Source of the DNA: Bacillus sp. ISL-37
GTDB lineage: Bacteria > Bacillota > Bacilli > Bacillales > Cytobacillaceae
Length of the DNA stretch: 64,000 nucleotides
Direction: 5' to 3'
NCBI RefSeq assembly: GCF_018613315.1
Contig: NZ_JAGGQL010000032.1
Coordinates: 145,160 to 209,159, forward strand
Under the pieces are notes generated by a model. That model worked only from the letters and a program-made list of their open reading frames with translations. It did not search any database and was not told the origin of the DNA. Position numbers and translations under genes: made by a program. This document shows, piece after piece, positions 16,825-25,784 of the stretch. Each line of letters begins with the position of its first letter. Positions within the stretch are counted from its first letter, which is position 1.

Positions 16825-17718
16825 TTACACCTTTAAGAATTTTCGGACGGACATGAGACTTCCCCAGATTCCAATAGCAGCTCCCATAATGATCAGGATT
16901 GCTGATAATTGGTATACAAACGGATTAAATTCAAGCAATTTTATAAAGTGGTCTTTCAGTTTATCGTTTAAATAATCATAAGCATAATAATAGGCTGCGG
17001 ATACGACTGCAATTGGCACAATCGCTCCCAGGATTCCTAACCAGAGACCTTCAAGGAAGAACGGCCATCTGATGAAACCGTTCGTAGCGCCCACCAGTCT
17101 CATAATTTCAATCTCTCGTTTACGTGCCATTATTGTAATTTTAATAGTGTTGGAGATTAAGAACATGGCTGTAAAAAGAAGTCCGACAATTAAAATGAGT
17201 CCAACATTGCGGCTTACTTTTATAAAACTGAATAGTTTTTCCACCTTGCCTTGCCCATACTTTACAGTAGAGACATAATTGAATTTCTCAATTTGCTTGG
17301 CAACTCTCATTGTATCAGTAGGATTTTTCGTCTTTACGACGAAGACATCATTTAAAGGATTGTCTTGTTCAAATAACTGAAAGGCTTCCCCTTCATCTCC
17401 CAGGCTTTTTATCAAGCTTTCAAGTTCTTGTTCCTTGGAAGAATAGGTCACATTTTTGATTCCGGAAACCTGGTTGATTTGCTGCTCCAAGACCTCTTTA
17501 TCTTTGTCATTCGCTGCTACATCCACATGGACTCGGATTTCTACATCTTCCTCAATCGTGGTTGCGACTTTATTTAAATTCATCATAATGACGAAAAAGA
17601 TACCGACCAAAAGCAAGGTTACTGTAACGGCACTTACGGATGCAAACGTCATCCAGCCGTTCCGCCCTAGACTCTTAAAACTTTCTCGGACATGGCGGCG
17701 AAAAGTTCTAGCTTTCAT
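16825..17718 (-). CDS. ftsX: Cell division ABC transporter permease FtsX
   Basis: A 297-residue polytopic membrane protein with four membrane segments: one near residues 22-45 before a large extracellular loop, and three in the C-terminal half in the FtsX/MacB-type layout. The N-terminus RRHVRESFKSLGRNGWMTFAS is diagnostic. FtsX with FtsE forms a transporter-like complex that activates peptidoglycan hydrolases. The ATG at 17718 lies eight bases after AAGGTGA and overlaps the ftsE stop; a GTG further upstream is inside that ribosome site. Confidence 0.95.
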   Translation of the reverse strand: MKARTFRRHVRESFKSLGRNGWMTFASVSAVTVTLLLVGIFFVIMMNLNKVATTIEEDVEIRVHVDVAANDKDKEVLEQQINQVSGIKNVTYSSKEQELESLIKSLGDEGEAFQLFEQDNPLNDVFVVKTKNPTDTMRVAKQIEKFNYVSTVKYGQGKVEKLFSFIKVSRNVGLILIVGLLFTAMFLISNTIKITIMARKREIEIMRLVGATNGFIRWPFFLEGLWLGILGAIVPIAVVSAAYYYAYDYLNDKLKDHFIKLLEFNPFVYQLSAILIIMGAAIGIWGSLMSVRKFLKV

Positions 17719-18394
17719 ATCCGTATTCACCTTTCATTTCGTCACGTGCAATCCTGCCATTTTCAATCGCGATTACGCGATGGGTGATTGTGTTGACGAT
17801 TTCTTTATTGTGGGTAGCCATGACGATCGTGGTTCCCCTTAGGTTAATTTCCTCGAAAATGTTCATGATTTCCCATGATGTATCAGGGTCAAGGTTTCCT
17901 GTCGGCTCATCAGCGATCACCACTTTTGGTGCGTTCACAATTGAACGAGCGATGGCAACACGCTGCTGCTCCCCGCCTGAAAGCTCAGTAGGAAGCGCTC
18001 TTGCTTTGTGCTTAAGTCCTACAAGTTCCAAAGTTTCCATCACGCGCTTTTTGATATATTGAGGCTGTTCTTCGATGACTTCCATCGCAAAAGCGACATT
18101 TTCATAGACTGAAAGAGTATTCAGCAATTTGAAGTCCTGGAACACGACGCCAATATTCCGGCGCAGCAATGGTACTTTGCTGTCCTTCAGCTTTGCTAGA
18201 TTGACACCATTTATAATGATGGAACCTTTAGAAGGCTTAACTTCACGGTACATCATCTTTATAAAAGTAGATTTTCCAGCACCGCTGGGCCCTACTACGT
18301 ATAAAAATTCACCTGCATCTATATGAACATTGATCCCATTAGCGGCAGTTATGCCGTTTCGGTATGTTTTGTAAACATCCTGCATATCTATCAT
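17708..18394 (-). CDS. ftsE: Cell division ATP-binding protein FtsE
   Basis: A 228-residue ABC ATPase with Walker A GPSGAGKSTFIK near residue 35, signature LSGGEQQRVAIAR near 139 and Walker B VVIADEPTGNLD. It powers FtsX to activate an extracellular wall hydrolase, here probably the M23 protein encoded downstream. AAGGTGA precedes the ATG. It overlaps ftsX by 11 bases, so both are translationally coupled. Confidence 0.96.
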   Translation of the reverse strand: MIDMQDVYKTYRNGITAANGINVHIDAGEFLYVVGPSGAGKSTFIKMMYREVKPSKGSIIINGVNLAKLKDSKVPLLRRNIGVVFQDFKLLNTLSVYENVAFAMEVIEEQPQYIKKRVMETLELVGLKHKARALPTELSGGEQQRVAIARSIVNAPKVVIADEPTGNLDPDTSWEIMNIFEEINLRGTTIVMATHNKEIVNTITHRVIAIENGRIARDEMKGEYGYES

Positions 18395-18780
18395 TTTTGT
18401 ATCACCTTAGATAGTTAGTCTTATCACGCGGCTAAACTTCGACAATTTGTAACAAACCTATTATAGCATCTCCCTCTATCAAAAAAACCCTTTTAAATAT
18501 TACAGTTTCTTTTCAAATCTCGTTTAAACTACCAATATATACCTGTACAGGTTATCATAACTAATTTCCCAGTTGCTCAACCTAGCAATTTACCTAGTAA
18601 AATACTGACATCATCGCATATCTGTTTTCATAGAATTTTTAGTTTAATTACAGTAGCGTAACAAGACTTTCTCATAACTTGTATGTACAAATTGTGAAGC
18701 TTGCTGAATTGCTAAATAATTTGGCGATTTCTCAGAAATGCATAAAGACAGCATTTCAACCATTAATGTATTGGAAAAAA
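18395..18780. promoter_or_regulatory. Intergenic region upstream of ftsE
   Basis: Contains a TATAAT on the minus strand (18465-18460) about 65 bases before ftsE without a good -35, and a perfect 12-bp palindrome ACCTGTACAGGT at 18541-18552 that could be an operator. Nothing coding was found in the remaining sequence. Confidence 0.35.
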
Positions 18781-18784
18781 TGGC

Positions 18785-18821
18785 ACAAAAAAAAAACGTC
18801 CCGACGATTTCAGGACGTTTT
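18785..18821 (-). terminator. Terminator of the cytochrome c551 gene
   Basis: Nine-bp stem AAAACGTCC with GGACGTTTT around an 11-base loop, followed on the minus strand by a long T run. Confidence 0.85.
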
Positions 18822-18831
18822 CATATAACTC

Positions 18832-19146
18832 TTATTTTTTGTTTGCCAGCCATTCAGCTACTGCAGAAGCGTCTTCACCTTCAAGTAGTTTTGGAGGCAT
18901 TGAGCCCTGACCGTTTGCAATAACACTTTCAATTTCTTCCTGTGATAAACGTGAGCCTACATCGCTTAGTTTAGGTCCTACGCCGCCTTCCAGGTTGCCG
19001 CCATGGCAGCTAGAGCATTTTTGATTATAAAGCTTTTCTGGATCCGCACCAGCTGTGTCTCCGCCGCCAGCTTCATCGCCGCCGCCACCGCAAGCTGCCA
19101 GTGCCAAGGAGGTTCCCATTAATAGAGCCAATAATTTCTTCTTCAA
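18832..19146 (-). CDS. cccB: Lipoprotein cytochrome c551
   Basis: A 104-residue exported cytochrome. The signal peptide ends in the lipobox LAAC, predicting a lipid anchor on the outer face of the membrane; a Gly/Asp-rich linker follows. Heme attaches at CSSCH and the likely axial methionine is in GSMPPKL. It carries electrons in the aerobic respiratory chain. Translation starts at TTG after GGGGGAG. The CccB name rests on length, lipobox and position next to ftsE and yvjA as in B. subtilis. Confidence 0.88.
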   Translation of the reverse strand: MKKKLLALLMGTSLALAACGGGGDEAGGGDTAGADPEKLYNQKCSSCHGGNLEGGVGPKLSDVGSRLSQEEIESVIANGQGSMPPKLLEGEDASAVAEWLANKK

Positions 19147-19196
19147 CTTAACTCCCCCTAAGAAAATTTTACATACACGACTATTTTATACCAATA

Positions 19197-20060
19197 CTAA
19201 GCCCTTTTAAAACCCTCGCCCAACACCTCTGAAGCATCCATTACGATGACAAATGCAGCAGGGTCAATGGATTGGACCAATTGTTTCAATTTTGTGAACT
19301 CCGTCTGGTCCACGACACACATGATAATTGGCCGTTCCTGATCCGTATAGCCGCCGTATGCAGATAGTTTTGTCACACCACGGTCAATTTTATTCAAAAT
19401 CGCTTCACGAACTTCATCCTGGCGGTTTGTAATGACCATCGCCATCTTCGAGCGCCCGATGCCAACCTGCACCAAGTCAATCGTTTTACTAGTAACATAA
19501 AGCCCAATCAAAGCATAAAGACCACGTTCAATATCAAATACAATCGCTGCAGATAATACAATCAGTCCGTCAATCAGCGCCACGCAGGTACCTAGCGATA
19601 GCCCCGTGTACTTGTGGATGATCTGTGCCGCCAAATCCGTACCGCCAGTTGACGCATTTCCTCTAAATACAATACCTAGGCCCAGGCCGACACCAATACC
19701 TCCGAACAATGATCCAAGCAAAGGATCTAGAGTCCACGGCTTCACGTCATTTGTCAGGAACACGACAAATGGTAGGAAAATGGTTCCTGCAAGAGTTTTA
19801 TACCCATATTGACGCCCAAGTAAAACAACCCCTGCTATAAACAACGGTATATTAAATGCCCACTGCACGTATGCCGGCTCCCAGCCAAGCGTCGCATCTA
19901 TAATCGTACTGATCCCGCTGACCCCGCCGGAAGCAACCCGGTTCGGTAGCAAAAACACATTGAACGAGATTGCCACAATTGCTGATCCAATGAGCACATA
20001 TACATATTCAAAAAGCTTTTCTAAAGTTGGATTTAATGTATGATTACGCCTTTTCTTCAA
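19197..20060 (-). CDS. yvjA: YitT family membrane protein with DUF2179 domain (YvjA)
   Basis: A 287-residue protein with about five N-terminal membrane helices (YitT domain) and a C-terminal soluble DUF2179 domain near residues 200-285. Function is unknown. TTG at 20060 lies eight bases after AAAGGGG and is preferred; the frame stays open upstream without a site. Located beside the cytochrome c551 gene as in B. subtilis, hence the symbol. Confidence 0.85.
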   Translation of the reverse strand: MKKRRNHTLNPTLEKLFEYVYVLIGSAIVAISFNVFLLPNRVASGGVSGISTIIDATLGWEPAYVQWAFNIPLFIAGVVLLGRQYGYKTLAGTIFLPFVVFLTNDVKPWTLDPLLGSLFGGIGVGLGLGIVFRGNASTGGTDLAAQIIHKYTGLSLGTCVALIDGLIVLSAAIVFDIERGLYALIGLYVTSKTIDLVQVGIGRSKMAMVITNRQDEVREAILNKIDRGVTKLSAYGGYTDQERPIIMCVVDQTEFTKLKQLVQSIDPAAFVIVMDASEVLGEGFKRA

Positions 20061-20095
20061 AGTTCTATCCCCTTTTTCCTTTAATGCCGTCAGTG

Positions 20096-20132
20096 AGTAT
20101 AGCACGTGTCGAATTTTCTGTAAACGCTAATA
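20096..20132 (-). promoter_or_regulatory. Sigma-A promoter of yvjA with cre-like site
   Basis: Minus-strand TTTACA (20124-20119), 17-base spacer, TATACT (20101-20096). The plus-strand sequence TGTAAACGCTAATA at 20119-20132 overlaps the -35 and matches the catabolite-response consensus TGWAANCGNTNWCA except at one fixed position, suggesting possible CcpA repression. Confidence 0.55.
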
Positions 20133-20374
20133 GTGCGCCGTGTTAAAGGGCAAAAGTTGTAGTCCTGTATTTTTTTTGATTGTCGGTACTTAAAAAGAAA
20201 CTTACCCAATTCAAACTCTGGTTATTATCAACTGGATGTTTTCGATGAGCCTATATTATAGAAACAATTAGTCCCACTTTTTTTGCAAGCAATATTTTAC
20301 CCTGACTCATTTAGTTTGTGAAATTATGAACAATTTTTGACGTTTCATTAAATACCCTTACCCCTACTCGTACT

Positions 20375-20392
20375 TTGTGATATATTTCACGT
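20375..20392. promoter_or_regulatory. Rex/FNR-like operator upstream of the CoA-disulfide reductase gene
   Basis: TTGTGATATATTTCACGT matches the Rex half-sites TTGTGA and TTCAC and also the FNR/CRP pattern TGTGA-N6-TCAC. It is about 205 bases upstream of the gene. Just downstream, AAGGAGG precedes a TTG-initiated frame of 13 codons (20411-20452), a possible leader peptide. The rest of 20133-20597 shows no gene. Confidence 0.45.
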
Positions 20393-20597
20393 ATAAGGAG
20401 GCGGTCATATTGATTAGTCTTTCCTGTAGAAAAGAAAAATACATTTTTTAAAACTTATCGCTTGCTCACCATTACACAATATCCGAGTCCAGCATCTGGC
20501 CAGACTGTTGATTACGGCTTGTAATGAAAAAGCGAATTAGTAATTAACCAAAAACAAATCGAAACTATATAAATTTTTCTGAAAGAGGGTAATTAAT

Positions 20598-23180
20598 TTG
20601 GCTAAAAAAGTTGTGATCGTAGGTGGAGTTGCTGGCGGAGCTACAACCGCCGCCCGTTTAAGAAGATTGGATGAACAAACAGAAATCGTGATGATCGAAC
20701 GCGGTGAATATATTTCTTTTGCAAACTGTGGACTTCCTTATTATATTGGCGGTGCAATACAGGAGCGCGACGCATTGCTTGTTCAGACAGTTGAAGGCAT
20801 GTCCAAGAAATTCAACATGGACATCCGCAACCTGAGCGAAGTGACACGCATCGACCGCGAGCGCAAAGTGGTTGAGATCAAGAACCTGAAAACTAGTGAA
20901 ACTTATGAGGAAAGTTATGATGTGCTTGTTTTATCACCGGGAGCTAGTCCAATTAAGCCTCCAATCCCAGGCATTAATGAAGCTGAAGCATTGTTCACGC
21001 TTCGCAACATCCCTGACACTGATAAAATCAAGTCATATGTTGATGAACAGCAGCCTAAGAAAGCGACTGTTATCGGCGGCGGCTTCATCGGTGTGGAAAT
21101 GGCTGAAAACCTTTGGGAACGCGGTGTTGAAGTAACACTCGTCGAAATGGCTGACCAGATCATGGCACCGATCGACTTTGAAATGGCTTCTATTTTACAT
21201 CAGCATCTTCGTGAAAGGGGCGTGGATCTTGTCCTTGAAGATGGTGTTAAATCTTTTGAGAAGAACGGTAAGCTGATCAACCTGAACAGCGGCAAGCAAA
21301 TTGATACTGATTTGGTAATCCTTGCGATTGGTGTAGCGCCTGAGAACAAGCTGGCGAAGGAAGCTGGGTTGGAGCTGGGCTTGCGCGGTGCGATCCGTGT
21401 CAACGAGCGCCTTCAGACGGCTGACGATAGCATCTACGCAATCGGCGACGCGATTGAAGTGAAAGACTATATCAACGGACAGGCGACTCACATTCCGCTT
21501 GCATGGCCGGCTAACCGCCAGGGTCGAATCGTTGCTGACCATATCAACGGCATCGATTCCAAGTACCAGGGGACGCTTGGCACATCCATCGCGAAGGTGT
21601 TAGACATGACCGTTGCGGCAACAGGTAACAACGAGAAGACGTTGAAGCGACTTGGCATCTCTTACGATGTTGTGCACGTTCACCCAAGCTCTCACGCAGG
21701 ATACTATCCTGGTGCATTCCCAATCGCGCTAAAATTGATCTTTGACCGCGAAACAGGCAAAATCTTCGGTGCACAGGCTGTATCGTATGATGGTGCAGAC
21801 AAGCGTATCGATGTTTTGGCTACAGCAATCAAGGGCGGCATGACAATTTTTGACTTGCCAGATCTTGAACTGGCGTATGCACCACCATACTCTTCTGCAA
21901 AAGACCCAGTCAACATGGCTGGCTACGCAGCGAAAAATATCGCAGAAGGACTTGTTGAGACTGTTCAATGGCATGAAATCAACGACATCCTTGCTGACGG
22001 CGGCTACTTGATCGACGTCCGCGAGCCAATTGAGCGCGACATGGGTATGATTGAGGGTTCTGTGAATATTCCGCTTGGCGAGCTTCGCGACCGTCTTGGC
22101 GAAATCCCGACGAAAGAAGTGTACGTTTACTGCCAGGTCGGCCTTCGCGGCTACCTTGCTACACGTATCCTGATGCAGGCTGGATTCAAGGTGAAGAACC
22201 TTGACGGCGGATACAAGACTTACTCTTGCGTGTATGAACCAGATGCAAGCGAAAACTGTGGTACACCAATCAGCGATAATGGCGTGGCTCAGCATAATGC
22301 TGCGATGGGCGAAATCTCTGCAGGTGCGGCTCAGTCTAGTGTTGGGTTGGCGGTTGAGGCTGCTCCTGTTACTCAGGCAACTGCTGCTCCTGCCACTCCT
22401 GTTGCACCGCCTACTGTGAAAACGACCCTTGACGCTTGCGGCCTATCTTGCCCTGGTCCGATTATGAAGGTGTATAAGACAATTGGCGATATGCAGGACG
22501 GCGAGGTGATGGAAGTACATGCAACAGACCCGGGCTTCGCAAAGGACATTAAAGCGTGGTGTGAGAACACTGGCAACAAACTGATCAGCAACAAATTTGA
22601 AGATAAAAAGTTCAAGGCTCAGATCATGAAGGGCAACGTAGTAGTGCCTATGAATACGATGGCAGCTCCTGCGGAGATTCCTACTGGCGTACCAACAGCT
22701 GCTCCGGCTAAAAATGGCGCGACGATGGTCGTGTTCAGCGGCGACCTTGACAAGGCAATCGCCACCTTTATCATCGCTTCCGGTGCTGCGGCGATGGGTA
22801 AAGAAGTAACCTTGTTCTTCACCTTCTGGGGACTGAACATCCTGAAGCGCAACGACGCACCGGCAACCGAGAAAGACATGATGGCGAAGATGTTCAGCAT
22901 GATGATGCCGAAGGGCGCAAACGACCTGCCCTTGTCCAAGATGAACATGGGCGGCATGGGCTCCAAGATGATCAAGACAGTCATGGCCAACAAAAACGTC
23001 GACAGCCTTGAAACTTTGATGAAAAACGCCATGGATGCCGGCGTGAAGCTAGTAGCCTGCGGCATGAGCATGGACATCATGGGCATTGCAAAAGAAGAAC
23101 TCATCGACGGAGTCGAAATCGGCGGCGTAGCAGCCTACCTCGGCGACGCAGAGGATTCTGGATTGAATTTGTTTATCTAA
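20598..23180 (+). CDS. CoA-disulfide reductase-like fusion: FAD/NAD oxidoreductase, rhodanese, TusA and DsrE domains
   Basis: An 860-residue four-part protein. Residues 1-450 are a flavin disulfide reductase with VGGVAGGATTAARLRR and the active-site Cys in ANCGLPYY, as in CoA-disulfide reductases. About 460-555 is a rhodanese domain with catalytic Cys in YCQVGLRG. A Pro/Ala linker leads to a TusA/SirA domain with LSCPGPIMK (near 620-685), and 705-860 is a DsrE-like domain. The set suggests transfer of sulfane sulfur between persulfide carriers, possibly with polysulfide or CoA persulfide; the substrate is inferred. TTG start after AAAGAGGG. A Rex/FNR-like site upstream hints at redox control. 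Confidence 0.9.
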   Translation: MAKKVVIVGGVAGGATTAARLRRLDEQTEIVMIERGEYISFANCGLPYYIGGAIQERDALLVQTVEGMSKKFNMDIRNLSEVTRIDRERKVVEIKNLKTSETYEESYDVLVLSPGASPIKPPIPGINEAEALFTLRNIPDTDKIKSYVDEQQPKKATVIGGGFIGVEMAENLWERGVEVTLVEMADQIMAPIDFEMASILHQHLRERGVDLVLEDGVKSFEKNGKLINLNSGKQIDTDLVILAIGVAPENKLAKEAGLELGLRGAIRVNERLQTADDSIYAIGDAIEVKDYINGQATHIPLAWPANRQGRIVADHINGIDSKYQGTLGTSIAKVLDMTVAATGNNEKTLKRLGISYDVVHVHPSSHAGYYPGAFPIALKLIFDRETGKIFGAQAVSYDGADKRIDVLATAIKGGMTIFDLPDLELAYAPPYSSAKDPVNMAGYAAKNIAEGLVETVQWHEINDILADGGYLIDVREPIERDMGMIEGSVNIPLGELRDRLGEIPTKEVYVYCQVGLRGYLATRILMQAGFKVKNLDGGYKTYSCVYEPDASENCGTPISDNGVAQHNAAMGEISAGAAQSSVGLAVEAAPVTQATAAPATPVAPPTVKTTLDACGLSCPGPIMKVYKTIGDMQDGEVMEVHATDPGFAKDIKAWCENTGNKLISNKFEDKKFKAQIMKGNVVVPMNTMAAPAEIPTGVPTAAPAKNGATMVVFSGDLDKAIATFIIASGAAAMGKEVTLFFTFWGLNILKRNDAPATEKDMMAKMFSMMMPKGANDLPLSKMNMGGMGSKMIKTVMANKNVDSLETLMKNAMDAGVKLVACGMSMDIMGIAKEELIDGVEIGGVAAYLGDAEDSGLNLFI

Positions 23181-23193
23181 TATAAGTTTGGAG

Positions 23194-23223
23194 AGCGGCT
23201 TTCCTGGGGAGGCCGCTTTTTTA
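23194..23223 (+). terminator. Terminator of the CoA-disulfide reductase gene
   Basis: Stem AGCGGC with GCCGCT followed by six T residues, 13 bases after the stop. Confidence 0.8.
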
Positions 23224-23313
23224 TGTAGACAGGATGTTTCTGGGCGTGTGGGGTTGCTAAAAAAAGGTAATTGGCCTTTGGGGTGTGTTGATTTTTACCT
23301 GTTATATGGAAAA

Positions 23314-23427
23314 AGTAGTGATTAAGGGGAAAATCGTAGTGATGATTGTAATTTTCGTAGTGTTTGGTGACATTTTCGTAGTGATTGTTCCATTTTTCGT
23401 AGTGATTGTCACTCATTTCGTAGTGAT
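23314..23427. repeat. Six-copy 21-bp tandem array, core CGTAGTGAT (array 2)
   Basis: CGTAGTGAT, the reverse complement of the array 1 core, occurs at 23335, 23377, 23398 and 23419, with one-base variants at 23314 and 23356: six units exactly 21 bp apart. It lies just beyond the terminator of the CoA-disulfide reductase gene. Reading from each upstream gene, arrays 1 and 2 have the same orientation. The minus strand is open across the units and would encode NHYENVT-like heptads, but no ribosome site precedes it. Confidence 0.9.
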
Positions 23428-23541
23428 GGTGTAAGGGACCTTTAAAAAACTGACACCCACGATGGTATTAGGCAGGATTTTAACCTGGTTACAGCGAATT
23501 CTTTTACCGTAATTAAATAGAACGAGAGGACTGAGCCTATT

Positions 23542-24501
23542 TTGATCGTAAAAAGAAGAACATTCCCACTCCGTATCAAAATAAATAATGCAATTCAAAG
23601 AAGATTACCTGTTAATCATCCTAAACTCCCTGATGTGATCCAAGATTCCATGAAAACCAGGGCTGGCCATAAAGGCGAAGAAGCTCTTGACTATTACACC
23701 AGCCTCCTACATGAAGATGAATTCCACATATTCCAAGGGCTTCGGCTTAAATCAGGTGAAACTCACTTCCAAATAGACTCTCTGCTGCTCTCTCCCTCAT
23801 TTGCACTCATTATCGATGCCAAGAACATGGCAGGCACCCTCACCTTCCATTCTCCTTTTAATCAAATGGAACGTACTTTTAATGACAAAACAGATACCTA
23901 TGAAGATCCTATTCTTCAAGTAAAAAGACACCGTCTGCTTTTAATGAAGTGGCTGAACGACCACCATTTCCCCCAGATTCCTATAGAGTACCTTGTCTTC
24001 AGCAGCAATCCCTCGACATCATTACGAAATCCAAACAATGATCAGGAAATCTACCATCGTGTTTGTCCTCCGGGAAAAATCATCTTTAAAATTGAAGAGT
24101 TCATATCAAAATATAAAAAAGAGCTACTTTCCGTAAAAGAATATAAAAAACTGAGCAAGCTTTTATTCAAGAGTGATGTTCCTCCAGGCTCCCATCTTCA
24201 TCAATTTAAGATTGACCCATCTGAATACTTGACCGGTGTCCAATGTCCCTCTTGTTCCCAGTATGCAATGGAGCGGTACAGCGGAACCTGGAATTGTACA
24301 CATTGCGGGACCACAGCTAAGGATGCTCATCACCAGGCCATCGAGGATTACTTTCTCCTGATCAACGATCGTATCACCAACAAGCAGTTCCGGGAATTCT
24401 TTCATATTCACTCACCTAAACTGGCAACAAAGCTTCTCGCTAATATGAACCTGAAATGCCAAGGGCCTACGCGGAGAAGCTGCTATTATACTCCGATTTA
24501 A
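23542..24501 (+). CDS. NERD domain protein with C-terminal zinc ribbon
   Basis: A 319-residue protein. A NERD (nuclease-related) domain occupies about residues 40-150, with the nuclease-like core FQIDSLLLSPSFALIIDAKN. Near 235-265 a zinc ribbon is formed by CPSCSQYA and CTHCG, as in topoisomerase-type ribbons. Such proteins are common in Bacillaceae but not well characterised; DNA binding or processing is inferred. TTG start with GAGAGGA about 11 bases upstream, which is weak. The gene is a single unit; a hairpin overlapping its stop mainly serves prfB on the other strand. Confidence 0.78.
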   Translation: MIVKRRTFPLRIKINNAIQRRLPVNHPKLPDVIQDSMKTRAGHKGEEALDYYTSLLHEDEFHIFQGLRLKSGETHFQIDSLLLSPSFALIIDAKNMAGTLTFHSPFNQMERTFNDKTDTYEDPILQVKRHRLLLMKWLNDHHFPQIPIEYLVFSSNPSTSLRNPNNDQEIYHRVCPPGKIIFKIEEFISKYKKELLSVKEYKKLSKLLFKSDVPPGSHLHQFKIDPSEYLTGVQCPSCSQYAMERYSGTWNCTHCGTTAKDAHHQAIEDYFLLINDRITNKQFREFFHIHSPKLATKLLANMNLKCQGPTRRSCYYTPI

Positions 24502-24505
24502 AAAA

Positions 24506-24528
24506 TCCCCCGCCAACCCGGCGGGGGA
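24506..24528 (-). terminator. Terminator of prfB
   Basis: Strong GC stem CCCCCGCC with GGCGGGGG, loop of five, followed on the minus strand by six T residues. It starts five bases after the convergent NERD gene stop. Confidence 0.85.
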
Positions 24529-24555
24529 CTCACTAAATCTCATATCCAGTTCAGT

Positions 24556-25666
24556 TTACTCACCCAAACTCAACTTAGACCTCAAATAAGCATCAATAAA
24601 CATATCAATATCCCCGTCCATGACTGCCTGCACGTTGCCTGATTCGGCGCTGGTGCGGTGGTCTTTTACCATGGAGTACGGGTGGAAGACGTAGGAGCGA
24701 ATCTGGCTGCCCCAGCCGATTTCTTTTTGCTCGCCGCGGATTTCATCCAGCTCGGCTTGCTGCTGCTCGATTTCGCGCTGGTAAAGCTTAGCTTTCAGCA
24801 TCTTCATTGATGTTTCACGGTTCTTGATTTGTGAACGCTCTGCCTGGGATGACACAACGACACCGGTTGGCAAGTGCGTGATCCGGACGGCTGAGTCTGT
24901 TGTGTTGATGTGCTGACCGCCGGCGCCGCTCGCACGGTACGTATCGATTTTAAGGTCCTCGGTGCGAATTTCGATTTCGATTTCGTTGTTGAATTCCGGC
25001 ATCACTTCGCAGGATACAAATGAAGTATGGCGGCGGCCTGAAGAGTCAAACGGTGAAATACGGACCAGACGGTGTACCCCTTTTTCCGCTTTCAAATAAC
25101 CGTAGGCATTGTGCCCTTTAATCGCAAGCGTTACACTCTTGATTCCAGCTTCGTCTCCTGGCAGGTAATCCAGCGTCTCAACCTTGAACCCGCGCTTTTC
25201 CGCCCAGCGTGTGTACATCCGGAGCAACATGGAGCCCCAGTCCTGGGATTCCGTTCCACCAGCACCTGGGTGCAATTCAAGAATCGCATTATTCTTATCA
25301 TGCTCTTCACTCAACAATAATTGGAGCTCAAACTCGCTCATGCGCTCTTTGAATTCGATAAGCTCCTTCTCCAAGTCTTCCCGAAGGTCCGCATCGTCCT
25401 CTTCCTTTACCAGCTCATAAGTCAAATCGAGATTTTCGTATGTCTCGCTAAGCTCGTTAAAAACATTAACCTGTTCCTTAAGCGCATTCGCTTCGTTGAT
25501 GACGACCTGTGCCTTCTGCTGGTCATCCCAGAAATCCGGCGCAAGCATGCCATCCTCTAGCTCAGCGATTCGTGCTTCTTTATTTTCGAGGTCAAAGAGA
25601 CCCCCTAAAGCCCGCTAATTTCTTAGCTGTTTTCTCAAGTTCATTCCTGATATCTGCTAATTCCAT
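24556..25666 (-). CDS. prfB: Peptide chain release factor 2, with programmed +1 frameshift
   Basis: RF2 recognises UGA and UAA stops. The GGQ catalytic motif ([14 protein letters not shown]) and the SPF stop-recognition motif ([10 protein letters not shown]) are present. Translation starts at ATG 25666 after AGGTGA, reads 24 codons to AGG GGG TCT CTT and meets an in-frame TGA at 25594-25592. The internal Shine-Dalgarno-like AGGGGG and the slippery CTT TGA C are the classical autoregulatory +1 shift, after which the frame continues [12 protein letters not shown] into the main body ending at 24556. The full product is 369 residues. Confidence 0.97.
25592..25607 (-). promoter_or_regulatory. prfB programmed frameshift site
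   Basis: Minus strand AGGGGGTCTCTTTGAC: stimulatory Shine-Dalgarno-like element, slippery CUU and the UGA recognised by RF2 itself. Low RF2 favours the shift, so the gene senses its own product. Confidence 0.95.
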
Positions 25667-25727
25667 ATCGTTCACCTCATAGTTAAGTTACTTTTCATTA
25701 TACCTTATTGTATGTTCCAAGGAAAAA

Positions 25728-25748
25728 GAGAGCCGAGATCCGGCCCTC
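25728..25748 (-). terminator. Terminator between secA and prfB
   Basis: Eight-pair stem (GAGAGCCG with CGGCCCTC, one wobble) followed on the minus strand by five T residues. It should reduce secA read-through into prfB. Confidence 0.7.
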
Positions 25749-25784
25749 TTGATTGTAAAAGTTATTTCGCTTTAACGCTGCACT

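Noticed and set aside
18541..18552. A LexA or BlaI operator at ACCTGTACAGGT
   Set aside because: The palindrome does not match the Bacillus LexA (CGAAC-N4-GTTCG) pattern, and the neighbouring ftsE gene gives no support; left as an unassigned palindrome.
20411..20452. A firm 13-codon leader-peptide gene before the CoA-disulfide reductase gene
   Set aside because: The ribosome site and TTG are good, but there is no attenuator structure or conserved codon pattern; kept only as a possibility in the operator entry.
23177..23416. A 79-codon minus-strand gene with NHYExxx heptads across array 2
   Set aside because: It starts inside the array without a ribosome binding site and runs through the terminator of the preceding gene. 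The open frame follows from the 21-bp period being a multiple of three.
25549..25666. A broken prfB pseudogene
   Set aside because: The internal TGA sits in the canonical AGGGGG...CTTTGAC context, so this is the conserved programmed +1 frameshift.
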